Notes: generated by a model not told the origin, from the letters alone. A stretch of DNA of 64,000 nt from Bradyrhizobium oropedii (GCF_020889685.1 NZ_JACMYO010000001.1:124001-188000), one strand, 5' to 3'. Counted from the first letter of the stretch, positions 8,296 to 17,268 are shown. Translations and numbers: made by a program.

Positions 8296-8551
8296 CGATG
8301 TACGTTCCTTTCAACGGCCGGCCTCGACAGATGTCCGGCGTTTCCCTGACGTGCCGGTCGTCCGACCCGTGCCGGTGCTGCTGGCACCGCCCGATCCTCA
8401 TGGTCCCTGACAGCCATGTCAGACGAAGGTCCCGCCCTGCAAAATCCGGGTTTGGTTTTGGTGATAGCCTTCCGCTAAAAGGCGAACAGTGCCGGTCTTG
8501 CCAATGGCCGCGGTATTTCGCCTGACAAAATAACAGAGGAAGCGTCAGATC
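8296..8551. other. Leader region of the CoA-transferase gene
   Basis: I see no gene here. AGAGGAAG about 10 bp before the ATG at 8552 is a plausible ribosome site. No convincing promoter or riboswitch was found. Confidence 0.4.
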
Positions 8552-9811
8552 ATGACCAGACCAGAATTGCCGGAGCGCGCGCCGCGCGGGGAGGGAGTTC
8601 CGACGGCGCTCGATGGCCTGCTGGTTGTCGATTTCACCCGCGTCGTCGCCGGCCCGGCCTGCACGCAAACGTTGGCCGACTTCGGGGCCGAGGTCATCAA
8701 GATCGAGAATCCCGACGGGGGTGACGACACGCGCGCCTACGAGCACGCCGAAATCGGTGGGGAGAGTGCGGCGTATCTGAGCCTCAACCGCAACAAGCGC
8801 GGCATTGCGCTTGATTTCAACAATCCGGCTGCGCTCGACGTTGCGCGCGCATTGATTGCCAAGGCCGACGTCGTAGTGGAGAATTTCTCCGGCGGCGTGA
8901 TGAAGAAATTCGGTCTCGATTATGCGTCGGTGGCGCCGACCAATCCGCGGCTGATCTATTGCTCCATCTCGGCCTACGGCCGCAAAGGCGATTTCGCCCT
9001 ACGACCAGGCTTCGACCCGATCACACAGGCTGAAAGCGGCTTCATGTCGCTCAACGGCTTTCCGGATGGCGAGCCGGTGCGTACCGGTCCGCCGATCGTG
9101 GACATGGCAACGGGCATGTCGGCCTGTAACGCCATCCTGCTGGCGCTGATTGCGCGCGACCGGCTTGGTCGCGGCCAGCAGGTCGAGGTCGCGTTGATCG
9201 ACACCGCGGTGTCGATGACGGGCTTCTACGGTATGGCCTATCTCATTAACGGTAACAATCCCGGCCGTTTCGGCAACTCTCCGAACGGCTCGCCGACCGT
9301 CGGCGTCTACCGGGCGTCGGATGGTCCGCTTTACATGGCCTGCGCCAACGACCGGCTCTATCGCCGGCTCGTGACCGACGTATTGGAGCGCCCGGATCTC
9401 GTCACCGACCCCGAGTTTGCTCACCGCAAGAATCGCACCGCCAACAAGGAGAAGCTGCGCGCCATTATTGCCAGCGTGTTTGCGAGCGACACGCTCGAGA
9501 ACTGGATGGCCAAGATGAAGAAGGCCAACATCCCGGTTGGCTATCTGCGCACGGTCGAGGAAGGATTCAACGCACCCGAGGTGCGCGATCGCGATCGCCT
9601 GAGCAACATCGCGCATCCAACCGCCGGCTCGGTTCCGAACATCGAGTCGCCGGTCAATATGAGCCTGACGCCGACGGTCGATCCCGTTGCGGCTCCGCTG
9701 CTCGGTCAGCACACACGCGATGTGTTGAGCAAGACGCTTGGCTACGACGATCGGCGCATTGCCGCATTGGCGGAGGCAGGCGCGTTCGGCAAAGCAGGGA
9801 ATACCGGCTAG
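8552..9811 (+). CDS. CaiB/BaiF-type (class III) CoA-transferase
   Basis: The 419-residue protein has the family start LDGLLVVDFTRVVAGPACTQ and the segment FGAEVIKIENPDGGDDTR. The catalytic aspartate is expected in GPPIVDMATG (about residues 180-189). These enzymes move CoA between acyl-CoA donors and carboxylic acids such as formyl, crotonobetainyl or mesaconyl acids. The length is normal and the frame intact. No partner dehydrogenase or hydratase is adjacent, so the acid substrate is open. An inverted repeat follows the gene. Confidence 0.9.
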   Translation: MTRPELPERAPRGEGVPTALDGLLVVDFTRVVAGPACTQTLADFGAEVIKIENPDGGDDTRAYEHAEIGGESAAYLSLNRNKRGIALDFNNPAALDVARALIAKADVVVENFSGGVMKKFGLDYASVAPTNPRLIYCSISAYGRKGDFALRPGFDPITQAESGFMSLNGFPDGEPVRTGPPIVDMATGMSACNAILLALIARDRLGRGQQVEVALIDTAVSMTGFYGMAYLINGNNPGRFGNSPNGSPTVGVYRASDGPLYMACANDRLYRRLVTDVLERPDLVTDPEFAHRKNRTANKEKLRAIIASVFASDTLENWMAKMKKANIPVGYLRTVEEGFNAPEVRDRDRLSNIAHPTAGSVPNIESPVNMSLTPTVDPVAAPLLGQHTRDVLSKTLGYDDRRIAALAEAGAFGKAGNTG

Positions 9812-9861
9812 CGCGGCCATCCTGCACCGAAGTCAGATATTAGCGGAACCAACCCATAGCA

Positions 9862-9883
9862 GGCGAGAGGAAAGCCTCTCGCC
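9862..9883. terminator. Bidirectional hairpin
   Basis: GGCGAGAGG, loop AAAG, CCTCTCGCC: a perfect 9-bp stem with a 4-nt loop between two convergent genes. No T tract, so factor-independent termination is uncertain. Confidence 0.5.
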
Positions 9884-9963
9884 TCGCCCGACGTCGTTCA
9901 GACGTCACAGTCCCCCGGCGCGTGCCGGCGGCGTGCGAGCCGGAACTGGCCCGTTTAGGGAGC

Positions 9964-10149
9964 TCAGTTCGGCTTGCTGCGCAAGTTGTTCCTTGGCATA
10001 CTTTCAACTTCTTCGGGCTCCGCCCGATCAATCTCGAGGCGTGCCATTCTGAGTATCAGGGTTGCCGTGGTGAGGCCGAGGCGTTCGGCCTCTTGCGCTG
10101 CGGTGTCGACCTTCTGGGCCAAGCCTTCACGTTTACCTGGGTATGCCAT
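9964..10149 (-). CDS. Small hypothetical protein (61 residues)
   Basis: The frame opens at an ATG at 10149 with GAGG about 9 bases upstream. The product is soluble and helical (KVDTAAQEAERLGLTTATLI, RMARLEIDRAE) with no signal peptide. Its start lies 25 bp from that of a second small gene on the opposite strand, so the pair shares one very short control region. I do not recognise a family. Confidence 0.55.
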   Translation of the reverse strand: MAYPGKREGLAQKVDTAAQEAERLGLTTATLILRMARLEIDRAEPEEVESMPRNNLRSKPN

Positions 10150-10174
10150 TCGTAATCCTCACTTAAGGTGCGAG

Positions 10175-10357
10175 ATGAAAAATCCCACATATGTTGCAGA
10201 GCTGCAGAAAAAGCTCGGAGCTCCATCGAGCGAAACACTGGAAAGCCTGCGACTGTTGAAGGCTTTCCTTCGACTTGCGCCCGACCAGCGTTCCGAGGTC
10301 ATCGAGCTGGTCGAACGTTTGGCGGTTGACCCGCCGCGCGATCCTTCACTGTCCTGA
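10175..10357 (+). CDS. Small hypothetical protein (60 residues)
   Basis: It starts at an ATG at 10175 preceded by AAGGTG. The product is helical and charged (YVAELQKKLGAPSSETLESL, DQRSEVIELVERLA) and carries no recognised domain. It is divergent from the 61-residue gene. The amphipathic spacing suggests a helical hairpin or oligomer, but the function is unknown. Confidence 0.55.
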   Translation: MKNPTYVAELQKKLGAPSSETLESLRLLKAFLRLAPDQRSEVIELVERLAVDPPRDPSLS

Positions 10358-10380
10358 GGTGTTCGCGTTTTCCCTGGATG

Positions 10381-10701
10381 TCAGTTGTTCATCGCTCTCG
10401 CAGGCGGCTGTGTCGCGATCACGTAAATTGCGCCACCCTCGAGCGCTTCGGATTGATGCCGGGTTCCGGCAGGCAGCATGATGGTGTCGCCGGCGCCGAC
10501 CACCCGCTCACCGCCGTCCCAGATGAAGTTCAGCCGGCCACTGATGATCATCAGGATTTCATCGACCGGATGAGTATGGAAGTGATGCACCTTGCCGGCA
10601 GCATCATGCTGCAGCTCGACGGAGCCCTGGGCCGGGAGCAGGTTCAGGATCTCCCGGTCGATGGCAAATTCGGTCTTCGTGCTTGCGATGATCTGGGTCA
10701 T
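10381..10701 (-). CDS. Small cupin protein
   Basis: The 106-residue protein is a single cupin barrel. Probable metal ligands are H42, H44 and E48 in HFHTHPVDE and H82 in PAGTRHQ; both cupin motifs are complete. It is the last gene of a four-gene operon, and its ATG overlaps the stop of the YqcI/YcgG gene by 4 bp, indicating coupled translation. Small cupins of this type act as isomerases, dioxygenases or metal-dependent sensors, so the reaction is open. Its position suggests a late step on, or binding of, the product of the preceding enzyme. Confidence 0.85.
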   Translation of the reverse strand: MTQIIASTKTEFAIDREILNLLPAQGSVELQHDAAGKVHHFHTHPVDEILMIISGRLNFIWDGGERVVGAGDTIMLPAGTRHQSEALEGGAIYVIATQPPARAMNN

Positions 10702-11453
10702 GCTGCCTGTTCCTTGTTCGCGATAGCTGGCGTCTTGTTCTGCGCGAGCTTGGCGAAGGGGCAGCCACCGCTCGCGTTGTTGTCGTCATGCAGGAAATAC
10801 TGCTTGTATTCGCGGCCGTCGGTCGCGCCGTAGCGGCCAAGCAGCGGAGAGGGGCTCGCGCTGTCATAAGGGATCAAACGCTTGCGCACCTCGGCGAACG
10901 CGGCGGCCGCCGCCTTTTCCGTCCCAAGTATCTTCTCGAACACCCAGCGCGGCTGGAACGTGAGCATGAAGGCGCTGGAGCGGCGGCTCTGTCGCATCAC
11001 ATGCGCAGGGGTCGTGCAGACCACGAAGATCGGCTCGCCCGCAAACGAGAATTCCCACATCGGGTGGTCGATCTGTTCCGGAATCTCTGATGGCCAGGGG
11101 TTCTTGTCCAGGCGCGCGAGCTGGTCGAGCGTCAGCCACATTTTGCGATAATAGGCGTCGAGCGTCTGCACCGGGCGGGGCCGCGTGAAAACGATCAACG
11201 AGGTGTTGGGGCCGAACGAGCGGGCCTCCGACACATACTGTGCGAGTTGATCGCCGAGCACCGCGACGTCATACGGGTCGAGGAACAGGTAGCGGAGCTG
11301 ATCCTGGCGATGCCCGGTTACCCCGAATACGCAAGGAAACGGCCTAGCCTCGCTGCTCATCTGCGCTTCAAACTCGGAGAACATCACGCTTTGCCAGCTG
11401 CTGACCGGAAAGGTTGACGCAACTTCGCCTTTTCTCAAGAACAAGCGCTCCAT
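10698..11453 (-). CDS. YqcI/YcgG-family protein (possible heme-dependent N-oxygenase)
   Basis: I take the ATG at 11453, which has a GGGGG ribosome site; an upstream in-frame ATG at 11471 is possible and the residue numbers here count from it. Family marks are FPCVFG (45-50), HPMWEFSF (136-143), TTPAHVMRQSRRSSAFMLTF (153-172) and the C-terminal EYKQYFLHDDN with CPF (C237). As I recall, proteins of this or a closely related family (DcsA, GntA, AglA) hydroxylate guanidine nitrogens with a heme cofactor; that link should be checked. It lies between an MFS carrier and a cupin in one operon, consistent with a small pathway that makes and exports an oxidised amino-acid derivative. Confidence 0.75.
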   Translation of the reverse strand: MERLFLRKGEVASTFPVSSWQSVMFSEFEAQMSSEARPFPCVFGVTGHRQDQLRYLFLDPYDVAVLGDQLAQYVSEARSFGPNTSLIVFTRPRPVQTLDAYYRKMWLTLDQLARLDKNPWPSEIPEQIDHPMWEFSFAGEPIFVVCTTPAHVMRQSRRSSAFMLTFQPRWVFEKILGTEKAAAAAFAEVRKRLIPYDSASPSPLLGRYGATDGREYKQYFLHDDNNASGGCPFAKLAQNKTPAIANKEQAA

Positions 11454-11478
11454 AGCACCCCCTACACTCATAACGACA

Positions 11479-12774
11479 CTAACGAGCTATCAACTTGCTT
11501 CTCATCAGCAGCGGCCCGGCAATGCCCGGCAGCGACATGAGAAGCAGAATGACAATCAATGCGCTGTATCCGCCGTCGCCGATCACGGCCTTGTTGTGCA
11601 CGGCGTCCGTCCCGGAGGCGTGGCTCGCGGCAAGCATCGCGAAGCCGATGATGGGCTGTGAGATGCCGGCGAATATCCCCGCAGCCGTGGTGTTCACGGA
11701 AGCACCTACACCGATCAGGTCGGTGGTGTAGAGCTTCTTGACGCATTTCAGAACCAGCGGGACGGTGCCGCCGGCGACGAGGCCTAAGGCCGTGAACACG
11801 ACGGTGACGTAGGCGAGGCCAAATGTCTGGGCGATCGGCGGCAGCAGCATCGCGATCAGCAGCATGCGCAACACGCAGATGCCGATCAACGCGCGGTCGA
11901 GCGCCGCTGCGGCACGATCGGCGGCATGACCGAGGAAGATCGAGCCGAGCGCGTTGCCGATCATAAAGGCGAGCAGGGGTGTGCCCGCAGCGGTCGGAGA
12001 GATATTGAATAAATGCGCGACCATCGGAATGCCCCAGACGCCCGACAGCGTCGTTACGACCGCGAAGTGCGATGCAAACGTCATCGCGCAACCCCAGTTC
12101 GCGATATGGGCCAGCACTTGCCGCGCAGCCGTCACGATGCCCTTCAGCGTCTTGTTGCTCTGCGAGGCCGGATCGGGCTTGAGCGCGAGCTTGGCGAAGG
12201 CGAGGTTGGCGAGGCCAATGCAGGCGATGAAGAGGAAGCAGGCGCGCCAGCCGAACCCGGAGACCGCGGCCGCGAGCGGCGTGGTTGCGATCACGCCTCC
12301 GACATAGCCGGAGACCTGCGAGATGCCCGACATCATGCCGAACCGCTCGTCCGCAAAGCTTTGCGCGACCAGCTTCAGCAGTGCGGTAAACACCAGCGCA
12401 TCGCCGCAGGCGACGATCAGGCGCGCAGCAAAAACATCGAGCAGATTGGGTGCGAGCGCGAACGCAGCGCTGCCGAGCGACGAGGCGACCATGCTGACGA
12501 GAACGACGCGCTTGACACCGTAACGGTCGACCAGCAGGCCGGCCGGGATCTGCATGAAGGTGTAGCCCCAGAAGTAGCTCGAGGCGAGCATCGCAACACC
12601 GGCCGCATCGGTGTTGAAATCGTGCATGAAGCTGAGGCTTATCGATTGCGGCGACACGCGCTGCAGGAAGGCGATGGCATAGGCGATGGCGACCGCTGTC
12701 CAGGCGAGATAAGCGCGATCGGTGAAGCGCGACGTCGGGGCGTAAACTGCTTGTTGTCCGAGCACCGACATCAA
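11479..12774 (-). CDS. MFS transporter (12 helices)
   Basis: The 431-residue protein has the major facilitator layout: about twelve hydrophobic segments and an MFS loop 2-3 motif in GLLVDRYGVKRVVL (about 79-92). Its start overlaps the stop of the upstream acyltransferase-like gene by 4 bp, and the YqcI/YcgG gene follows within 30 bp. Because it is coupled to biosynthesis-like enzymes rather than catabolic ones, I lean toward export of a pathway product, but uptake cannot be excluded. Confidence 0.88.
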   Translation of the reverse strand: MMSVLGQQAVYAPTSRFTDRAYLAWTAVAIAYAIAFLQRVSPQSISLSFMHDFNTDAAGVAMLASSYFWGYTFMQIPAGLLVDRYGVKRVVLVSMVASSLGSAAFALAPNLLDVFAARLIVACGDALVFTALLKLVAQSFADERFGMMSGISQVSGYVGGVIATTPLAAAVSGFGWRACFLFIACIGLANLAFAKLALKPDPASQSNKTLKGIVTAARQVLAHIANWGCAMTFASHFAVVTTLSGVWGIPMVAHLFNISPTAAGTPLLAFMIGNALGSIFLGHAADRAAAALDRALIGICVLRMLLIAMLLPPIAQTFGLAYVTVVFTALGLVAGGTVPLVLKCVKKLYTTDLIGVGASVNTTAAGIFAGISQPIIGFAMLAASHASGTDAVHNKAVIGDGGYSALIVILLLMSLPGIAGPLLMRSKLIAR

Positions 12775-13505
12775 ACCCTCGCGTAGCCGACCGAGAAAAG
12801 GGCATCCGCTGAATTCGGAATCTTGCGCGACATCGCGGCATCGACCAGCGATGCGGTGCCATGATAGGCCTGCCGATGGTGCTTAATATGGCCGTAGGCG
12901 CCACGCATGATCATGTCGGGCAATTCTAGCGGCTTGCCAGGATAGAGCGAGGTGCACATCTCGATACAGGCGGCCTGCAACGCCGGATCCTGCGCATTGT
13001 CGAGCAACGATGGAGACACTTTTTCGCAAATCTTAGCGTTCGCCGCCCAGACGATCGGATTGCGGGTCCGCCAGCCGTAGAGCACGTTGCCGTCGGCTCT
13101 CTCGGCGGCGCCCGAACATTTCAGGACTTCCGATGTGAAGAAGCCGTAGAAGCCGCGGCCCTGGTGCGCTGGGAGCACTTCCGTGCCGCTGCGATAGATT
13201 CCAAGTCCGGCCGACATCTGCAGGATGCGGTAGACCGAGAACGCCACGAGGCCGGAGCCGTCATAGACGAGGATCAGGCTGTACTTCCGGTCGAACGGCG
13301 AGGAGGTTGCTGTCCAGTGCGGCTCGGTAGCCTGCCAGTTGACGGCAATGATGCCATTCATGGCGTCCATCAGCGGCTGACGGTCGCAGGCTTCGATCCG
13401 GGAGGCATCCGGTAGGCTGTAGATCGCGTAATCCGTCCACGGCGATTTGATTGCCTGATACCCGCTGCCCAGATTTCGCAACATGGCAGAACTCCAGAAT
13501 TCCAT
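12771..13505 (-). CDS. GNAT-like acyltransferase, first gene of the YqcI/YcgG operon
   Basis: The 244-residue protein contains a GNAT-like core with a strand pair (YSLILVYDGSGLVAFSVYRI) and the acyl-CoA binding turn AHQGRGFYGFF (about 113-123). Fold similarity is by pattern only and the rest is not recognised. An in-frame ATG at 13484 is an alternative start. It leads the operon and is separated from the divergent GlxA-type regulator by 42 bp, so that regulator probably controls it. A role in acylating the pathway intermediate is an inference. Confidence 0.6.
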   Translation of the reverse strand: MEFWSSAMLRNLGSGYQAIKSPWTDYAIYSLPDASRIEACDRQPLMDAMNGIIAVNWQATEPHWTATSSPFDRKYSLILVYDGSGLVAFSVYRILQMSAGLGIYRSGTEVLPAHQGRGFYGFFTSEVLKCSGAAERADGNVLYGWRTRNPIVWAANAKICEKVSPSLLDNAQDPALQAACIEMCTSLYPGKPLELPDMIMRGAYGHIKHHRQAYHGTASLVDAAMSRKIPNSADALFSVGYARV

Positions 13506-13547
13506 AGCGAGCTATACAGGGCAGCCTCGAATGGCTTAAAGGACAAT

Positions 13548-14567
13548 ATGCCCTCGAAAACTGCCAAAGCGCCCCGGCCGGAGCCGCGCGACACGAAAGC
13601 GATGCGGTCTATCGCGATCGTTGCCTTTCCGGGCGTGACCTTGCTCGACATCTCGGGTCCGGCGCAGGTGTTCGCAGAGCTGGAGGCGATTGAGCTGCCC
13701 GGGCCCGGCTATTCGCTGTCCTATCTGTCGACCTCAGGCGGATTGGTGCCGACCGATGTCGGCATGATGATCGACACGGCGCCGATCGACAGTCTTGCGC
13801 CCGCCGAGGTCGACACGCTGGTGATCCCCGGCGGGCCGGGCATCTGGAAGATCCGCAACGACGCCAAGTTGATGAACTGGATCGCGGAGGCGCTGCCGAA
13901 GGCGCGCCGTATCGCGTCGGTATGTCTCGGCGCCTTTGCGCTGGCCTGGACAGGAATTCTGGACGGCAAGCGGGCTGCAACGCATTGGCGCTATTGTCCC
14001 CGTCTGCAGGACAGCTTCCCGAATATCCGCGTCGAGCCCAACGCCATCTTCGTCAAGGACGGACGGGTCTGGTCGTCAGCTGGCGTCAGCGCCGGCATCG
14101 ATCTGGCGCTCGCCATGATCGAGGAGGATTTCGGCCACACCACCGCGCTCGATGTCGCGCGCAGGCTTGTCGTGTTCCTGAAGCGACCCGGCGGTCAGAG
14201 CCAGTTCTCGACCGTCCTTGCGGCCCAGGCGTCGGACATCGAGGGCCGCTTCAGCGCGCTGCATGCCTGGATCATCGAGAACATCACTGATGACCTCAAG
14301 GTCGAGACCCTTGCGGAGAAGGCCGGCATGACGCCACGCACGTTCGCCCGGACCTATGTCAGCCGCACCGGCATGACACCTGCGAGCGGCGTCGAGGCGC
14401 TGCGCGTGGAGACAGCGCGCCTGCTGCTCGAAAGTCGCCAGATCGGCGGCGTGGTCGAGGTCGCCAAGCGCGCGGGGTTCGGCGATGATGAACGAATGCG
14501 GCGGGCTTTCCTGCGCCACCTCGGCGTGTCGCCGACCGAGTACCGAAACCGGTTTTCGGGCAGTTAG
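13548..14567 (+). CDS. GlxA-type transcriptional regulator (DJ-1/PfpI plus AraC)
   Basis: The 339-residue protein has an N-terminal DJ-1/PfpI domain (about 20-190) with the nucleophile-elbow cysteine in ASVCLGAFALAWTG and the strand TLVIPGGPGIW. A C-terminal AraC helix-turn-helix pair follows (about 235-335): VETLAEKAGMTPRTFARTYV and VAKRAGFGDDERMRRAFLRH. Such proteins sense small nitrogenous metabolites, for example arginine or quaternary amines in ArgR and GbdR relatives. It is divergent from the YqcI/YcgG operon and is its likely activator. An arginine-like effector would fit, but that is inference. Confidence 0.88.
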   Translation: MPSKTAKAPRPEPRDTKAMRSIAIVAFPGVTLLDISGPAQVFAELEAIELPGPGYSLSYLSTSGGLVPTDVGMMIDTAPIDSLAPAEVDTLVIPGGPGIWKIRNDAKLMNWIAEALPKARRIASVCLGAFALAWTGILDGKRAATHWRYCPRLQDSFPNIRVEPNAIFVKDGRVWSSAGVSAGIDLALAMIEEDFGHTTALDVARRLVVFLKRPGGQSQFSTVLAAQASDIEGRFSALHAWIIENITDDLKVETLAEKAGMTPRTFARTYVSRTGMTPASGVEALRVETARLLLESRQIGGVVEVAKRAGFGDDERMRRAFLRHLGVSPTEYRNRFSGS

Positions 14568-14732
14568 CTCGCCTCAGGCGAGATTGGTTCTGATGCAGAC
14601 CGCCTCGCGCCGAAAGCCGATCTATCTCACAAGCGAATAGCTGGCCTTCGCTGGCCGGATTCGTCGCTCAGGCGGTAGCTTTTCCGGTTTGTCTGCGGCT
14701 AATGTGCCGGCCAAATCGGGAGAAGAAACACC

Positions 14733-15866
14733 ATGAATGACGGGACCCCCATTCGGCAGGCGCGCAATGTCGAACTCGGCGCCAGCGGCGAGGAATTCCA
14801 GAACCTGCACGAATTCGCGCAAAAGGCCCGGGCCAGGCTGAACCAGAACGCCTGGGACTACATCGTCGGCGCCTCCGAGACCGAGACCACGATGCGCCGC
14901 AACAGAATGGCGCTCGACGAGATCGCGTTCCGGCCGCGCGTCCTGCGCAACGTCATCAATGTCGATCCTTCCACCGAGCTATTCGGACGCAAGCTCCGAA
15001 TTCCCGTGATGATCGCTCCGGTCGGTGCGCTCGAGATCTTTGATCCGGATGCGGGCGCGGCCGTCGCGCGCGGAGCGGGAACGTTCGGTGCCGCGCATAT
15101 GCTGAGCTCGGTGTCCGAGCCTGGGCTGGAGAACACCGCGAAGGCGGCGCCTGACGCCTTGCGCATCTTCCAGCTCTATGTGCGGGGCGATGATGCCTTC
15201 GTCGAGGATGTGGTCAGCCGTACGATCGACAATGGTTACGCCGCGTTCTGCCTCACGGTGGACACCGCCCATTACAGCCGGCGCGAGCGCGACATCGCCA
15301 AGCGCTACGTCCGCGAAAGCCGCATCCGCGCCACCGGTGGCGATTTCCAGAAGGGTCTGGAATGGCGGACGGTGAAGTTGATCAAAGACAAGTTCAAGAT
15401 TCCGCTGATACTCAAGGGAATCGCCACTGCCGAAGATGCAAGGATCGCCCTCGATCACGGGGTCGACTGGATCTATGTCTCAAATCATGGTGGGCGGCAG
15501 CTCGACCACGGCCGCGGGTCTATGCACGTCCTGCCCGAGATCGTTCAGGCGGTCGCCGGCCGTGCCAAGATCATGGTCGACGGTTCGATCTGCCGCGGCA
15601 CCGACATCGTGAAGGCTATCGTCTCGGGCGCCGACCTGGTCGGAATCGGCCGCCTGCAATGCTGGGCGCTTGCCGCGGCCGGCGAGGCGGGCATCGTTCG
15701 GATGCTTGAGTTGCTTGAGGACGAGGTGATCCGTTGCCTTGGGCTGCTCGGCGTCACCAGCTTTGCCGAACTGGACAAGTCCTACCTGCATCCGGCGATG
15801 CCGACCAATCTGCCGAGCGTGTTCAGCGCATTCCCGCTGCTCGATATCGACCCCTATCGTTACTGA
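14733..15866 (+). CDS. FMN-dependent alpha-hydroxyacid oxidase/dehydrogenase
   Basis: The 377-residue protein is a full-length member of the glycolate oxidase / L-lactate dehydrogenase family. The FMN-barrel signature SNHGGRQLDHG (about 250-260) includes the catalytic histidine and arginine, and the phosphate-binding segments MVDGSICRGTDIVKA and ADLVGIGR follow. PVMIAPVGA marks the first FMN loop. It oxidises a 2-hydroxy acid to the 2-oxo acid; the substrate is not readable. It stands alone. Confidence 0.9.
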   Translation: MNDGTPIRQARNVELGASGEEFQNLHEFAQKARARLNQNAWDYIVGASETETTMRRNRMALDEIAFRPRVLRNVINVDPSTELFGRKLRIPVMIAPVGALEIFDPDAGAAVARGAGTFGAAHMLSSVSEPGLENTAKAAPDALRIFQLYVRGDDAFVEDVVSRTIDNGYAAFCLTVDTAHYSRRERDIAKRYVRESRIRATGGDFQKGLEWRTVKLIKDKFKIPLILKGIATAEDARIALDHGVDWIYVSNHGGRQLDHGRGSMHVLPEIVQAVAGRAKIMVDGSICRGTDIVKAIVSGADLVGIGRLQCWALAAAGEAGIVRMLELLEDEVIRCLGLLGVTSFAELDKSYLHPAMPTNLPSVFSAFPLLDIDPYRY

Positions 15867-15998
15867 GCGGCTGCGAGAGAGGCATGATGCGTTCGGGGTG
15901 CGGGGCACCTCGATCGCGTGCGCCATCAACCTGTGGCGTCCACGAAGCCGCCGCGGCTCAGACAAAGTCTGATCCAAATGCCGCGTTAGTCGAAGCGA

Positions 15999-16202
15999 AT
16001 GGCAAACAATCCATTCGCTGAATTTTCGCTTGAACGCGCGATCGGCTTGCGCTGGACCCTCCGCGATATCCAGGCTCGCAGGCTCAAATTGTCACCGGTC
16101 AGCGACGAGGATCTGCGCCTCCTCACGGAGCTCGGCCTGGTCGAACTGCACGACGACGAGCCTGCGCTGACCGAGGCGGGGGCCGCGGTGCTGGGCGACT
16201 GA
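15999..16202 (+). CDS. Small hypothetical protein (67 residues)
   Basis: The frame from the ATG at 15999 gives MANNPFAEFSLERAIGLRW, then helical segments ending in EAGAAVLGD. The C-terminal half (SDEDLRLLTELGLVEL, ALTEAGAAV) resembles the last helix and wing of a winged-helix fold. No operon partner is near. I regard it as real because of codon pattern and protein-like composition. Confidence 0.55.
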   Translation: MANNPFAEFSLERAIGLRWTLRDIQARRLKLSPVSDEDLRLLTELGLVELHDDEPALTEAGAAVLGD

Positions 16203-16214
16203 ACGGGCCGCAGC

Positions 16215-16400
16215 CTAGCGCGCGTTCAGGAAGCTTTCGCCGGCATTGCACGGCGTGCACTGATAGGTCAGCACATCGTAGACTTGGTCGCGCGGCTCGA
16301 TCAGAGCGAGCCGCATTTGTGTGCCGCACTTCATGCACGGCATCTCTATGTTGGTCTTGAATCGGGTGCAGGTCGGTGTTGGACGAACGGCGCGCAGCAT
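16215..16400 (-). CDS. Small zinc-ribbon protein
   Basis: The 61-residue protein contains two cysteine pairs, MPCMKCGTQM and YQCTPCNAG, about 30 residues apart, the layout of a zinc ribbon. A second possible start is the Met before PCMKCG. Short proteins of this kind are common in Bradyrhizobium as stand-alone genes of unknown role. It is convergent with the 67-residue gene. Confidence 0.65.
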   Translation of the reverse strand: MLRAVRPTPTCTRFKTNIEMPCMKCGTQMRLALIEPRDQVYDVLTYQCTPCNAGESFLNAR

Positions 16401-16628
16401 CGGATCCCCTTATTCCCCAAGAGACGCGAACGCGACCAACAACGAGGCCGAATCACTATGCCACAGTGCTGACATGATTGGAATCGGCCGCGGCGTGGTT
16501 TGGTCGTGGCTAGGTAATTTTTCCTCGATAGCCGAAACGAGTGAGGCCTGTCCTGGTCGGCGATACGGCGCTGACGGGGTCGCAATCTATGCTAACCTCA
16601 CTGGACGCTTATTTCAGGGGGCGCGATC

Positions 16629-16982
16629 ATGATTGAACCGAAGCTTGAAGTTCCCGCGGAGTTGCGCGATCTCGCGGAAAAGACCATCGACCAGGCCGAA
16701 CAGGCGTTCAGCCTGTTCTTTGATGCCGCGAGCAAGTCGATGACGGCGATGCCGGGTACGGGTACCGAGCTTTCCAAGCAGGCGCTGTCGTTCACCGAGC
16801 AGAACATGAAGGCGGCGTTCGAGCATGCGCGCAAGCTCGTGCATGCGACCGATCTGCAGGAGGCGATGCGGATCCAGTCGGAATTCCTGCGCAGCCAGTT
16901 CACCAATGCCGGCGAACATATGCGACAGATCAGCGGAAGCGTGATGTCCGCGACCAAGGACGCGGCGAAGGGCAAGTTCTAG
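16629..16982 (+). CDS. Phasin-family protein
   Basis: The 117-residue protein is almost entirely helical, with the phasin pattern LRDLAEKTIDQAEQAFSLFF, a flexible centre, then FTEQNMKAAFEHARKLV and SEFLRSQFTNAGEHMRQI. Phasins coat polyhydroxyalkanoate granules. A G-rich ribosome site (GGGGG near 16618) supports the start. No polymer synthase is nearby, which is usual for these genes. Confidence 0.85.
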   Translation: MIEPKLEVPAELRDLAEKTIDQAEQAFSLFFDAASKSMTAMPGTGTELSKQALSFTEQNMKAAFEHARKLVHATDLQEAMRIQSEFLRSQFTNAGEHMRQISGSVMSATKDAAKGKF

Positions 16983-17007
16983 CGCCGCCTTCGCAGCGCA
17001 TCGGCGG

Positions 17008-17268
17008 CTAGCGCCGGCGCGCGACAGCGACGCCGAGCAGAAACGCGACAAACAGGCTTGCGAGCGGCGCTTCGCGCGTGACCGCGCTCACCGTGGCCAG
17101 GGCTCCGCCCGGCCGGCGGGAGCTTGCGATCGCCTCGCTGAGGCGATCGGCGGCTGCTCGAAGTCCATCCGACACCTCTGTGATGGTGCGCGAAACGTCC
17201 GTCGCGGTGTCGATTGCTCGCTCACCGAGTGTGGGCTGAAGTGGGGATTCGGGTGTTTCGGAACTCAT
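17008..17268 (-). CDS. Small membrane-anchored hypothetical protein
   Basis: I start at the ATG at 17268 (another in-frame ATG is at 17286). The 86-residue protein has an amphipathic helical body (AIDTATDVSRTITEVSDGLR, AAADRLSEAI) and one C-terminal hydrophobic helix, PLASLFVAFLLGVAVARRR. This resembles short tail-anchored proteins such as the ElaB/YqjD type, but the match is by architecture only. Confidence 0.55.
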   Translation of the reverse strand: MSSETPESPLQPTLGERAIDTATDVSRTITEVSDGLRAAADRLSEAIASSRRPGGALATVSAVTREAPLASLFVAFLLGVAVARRR

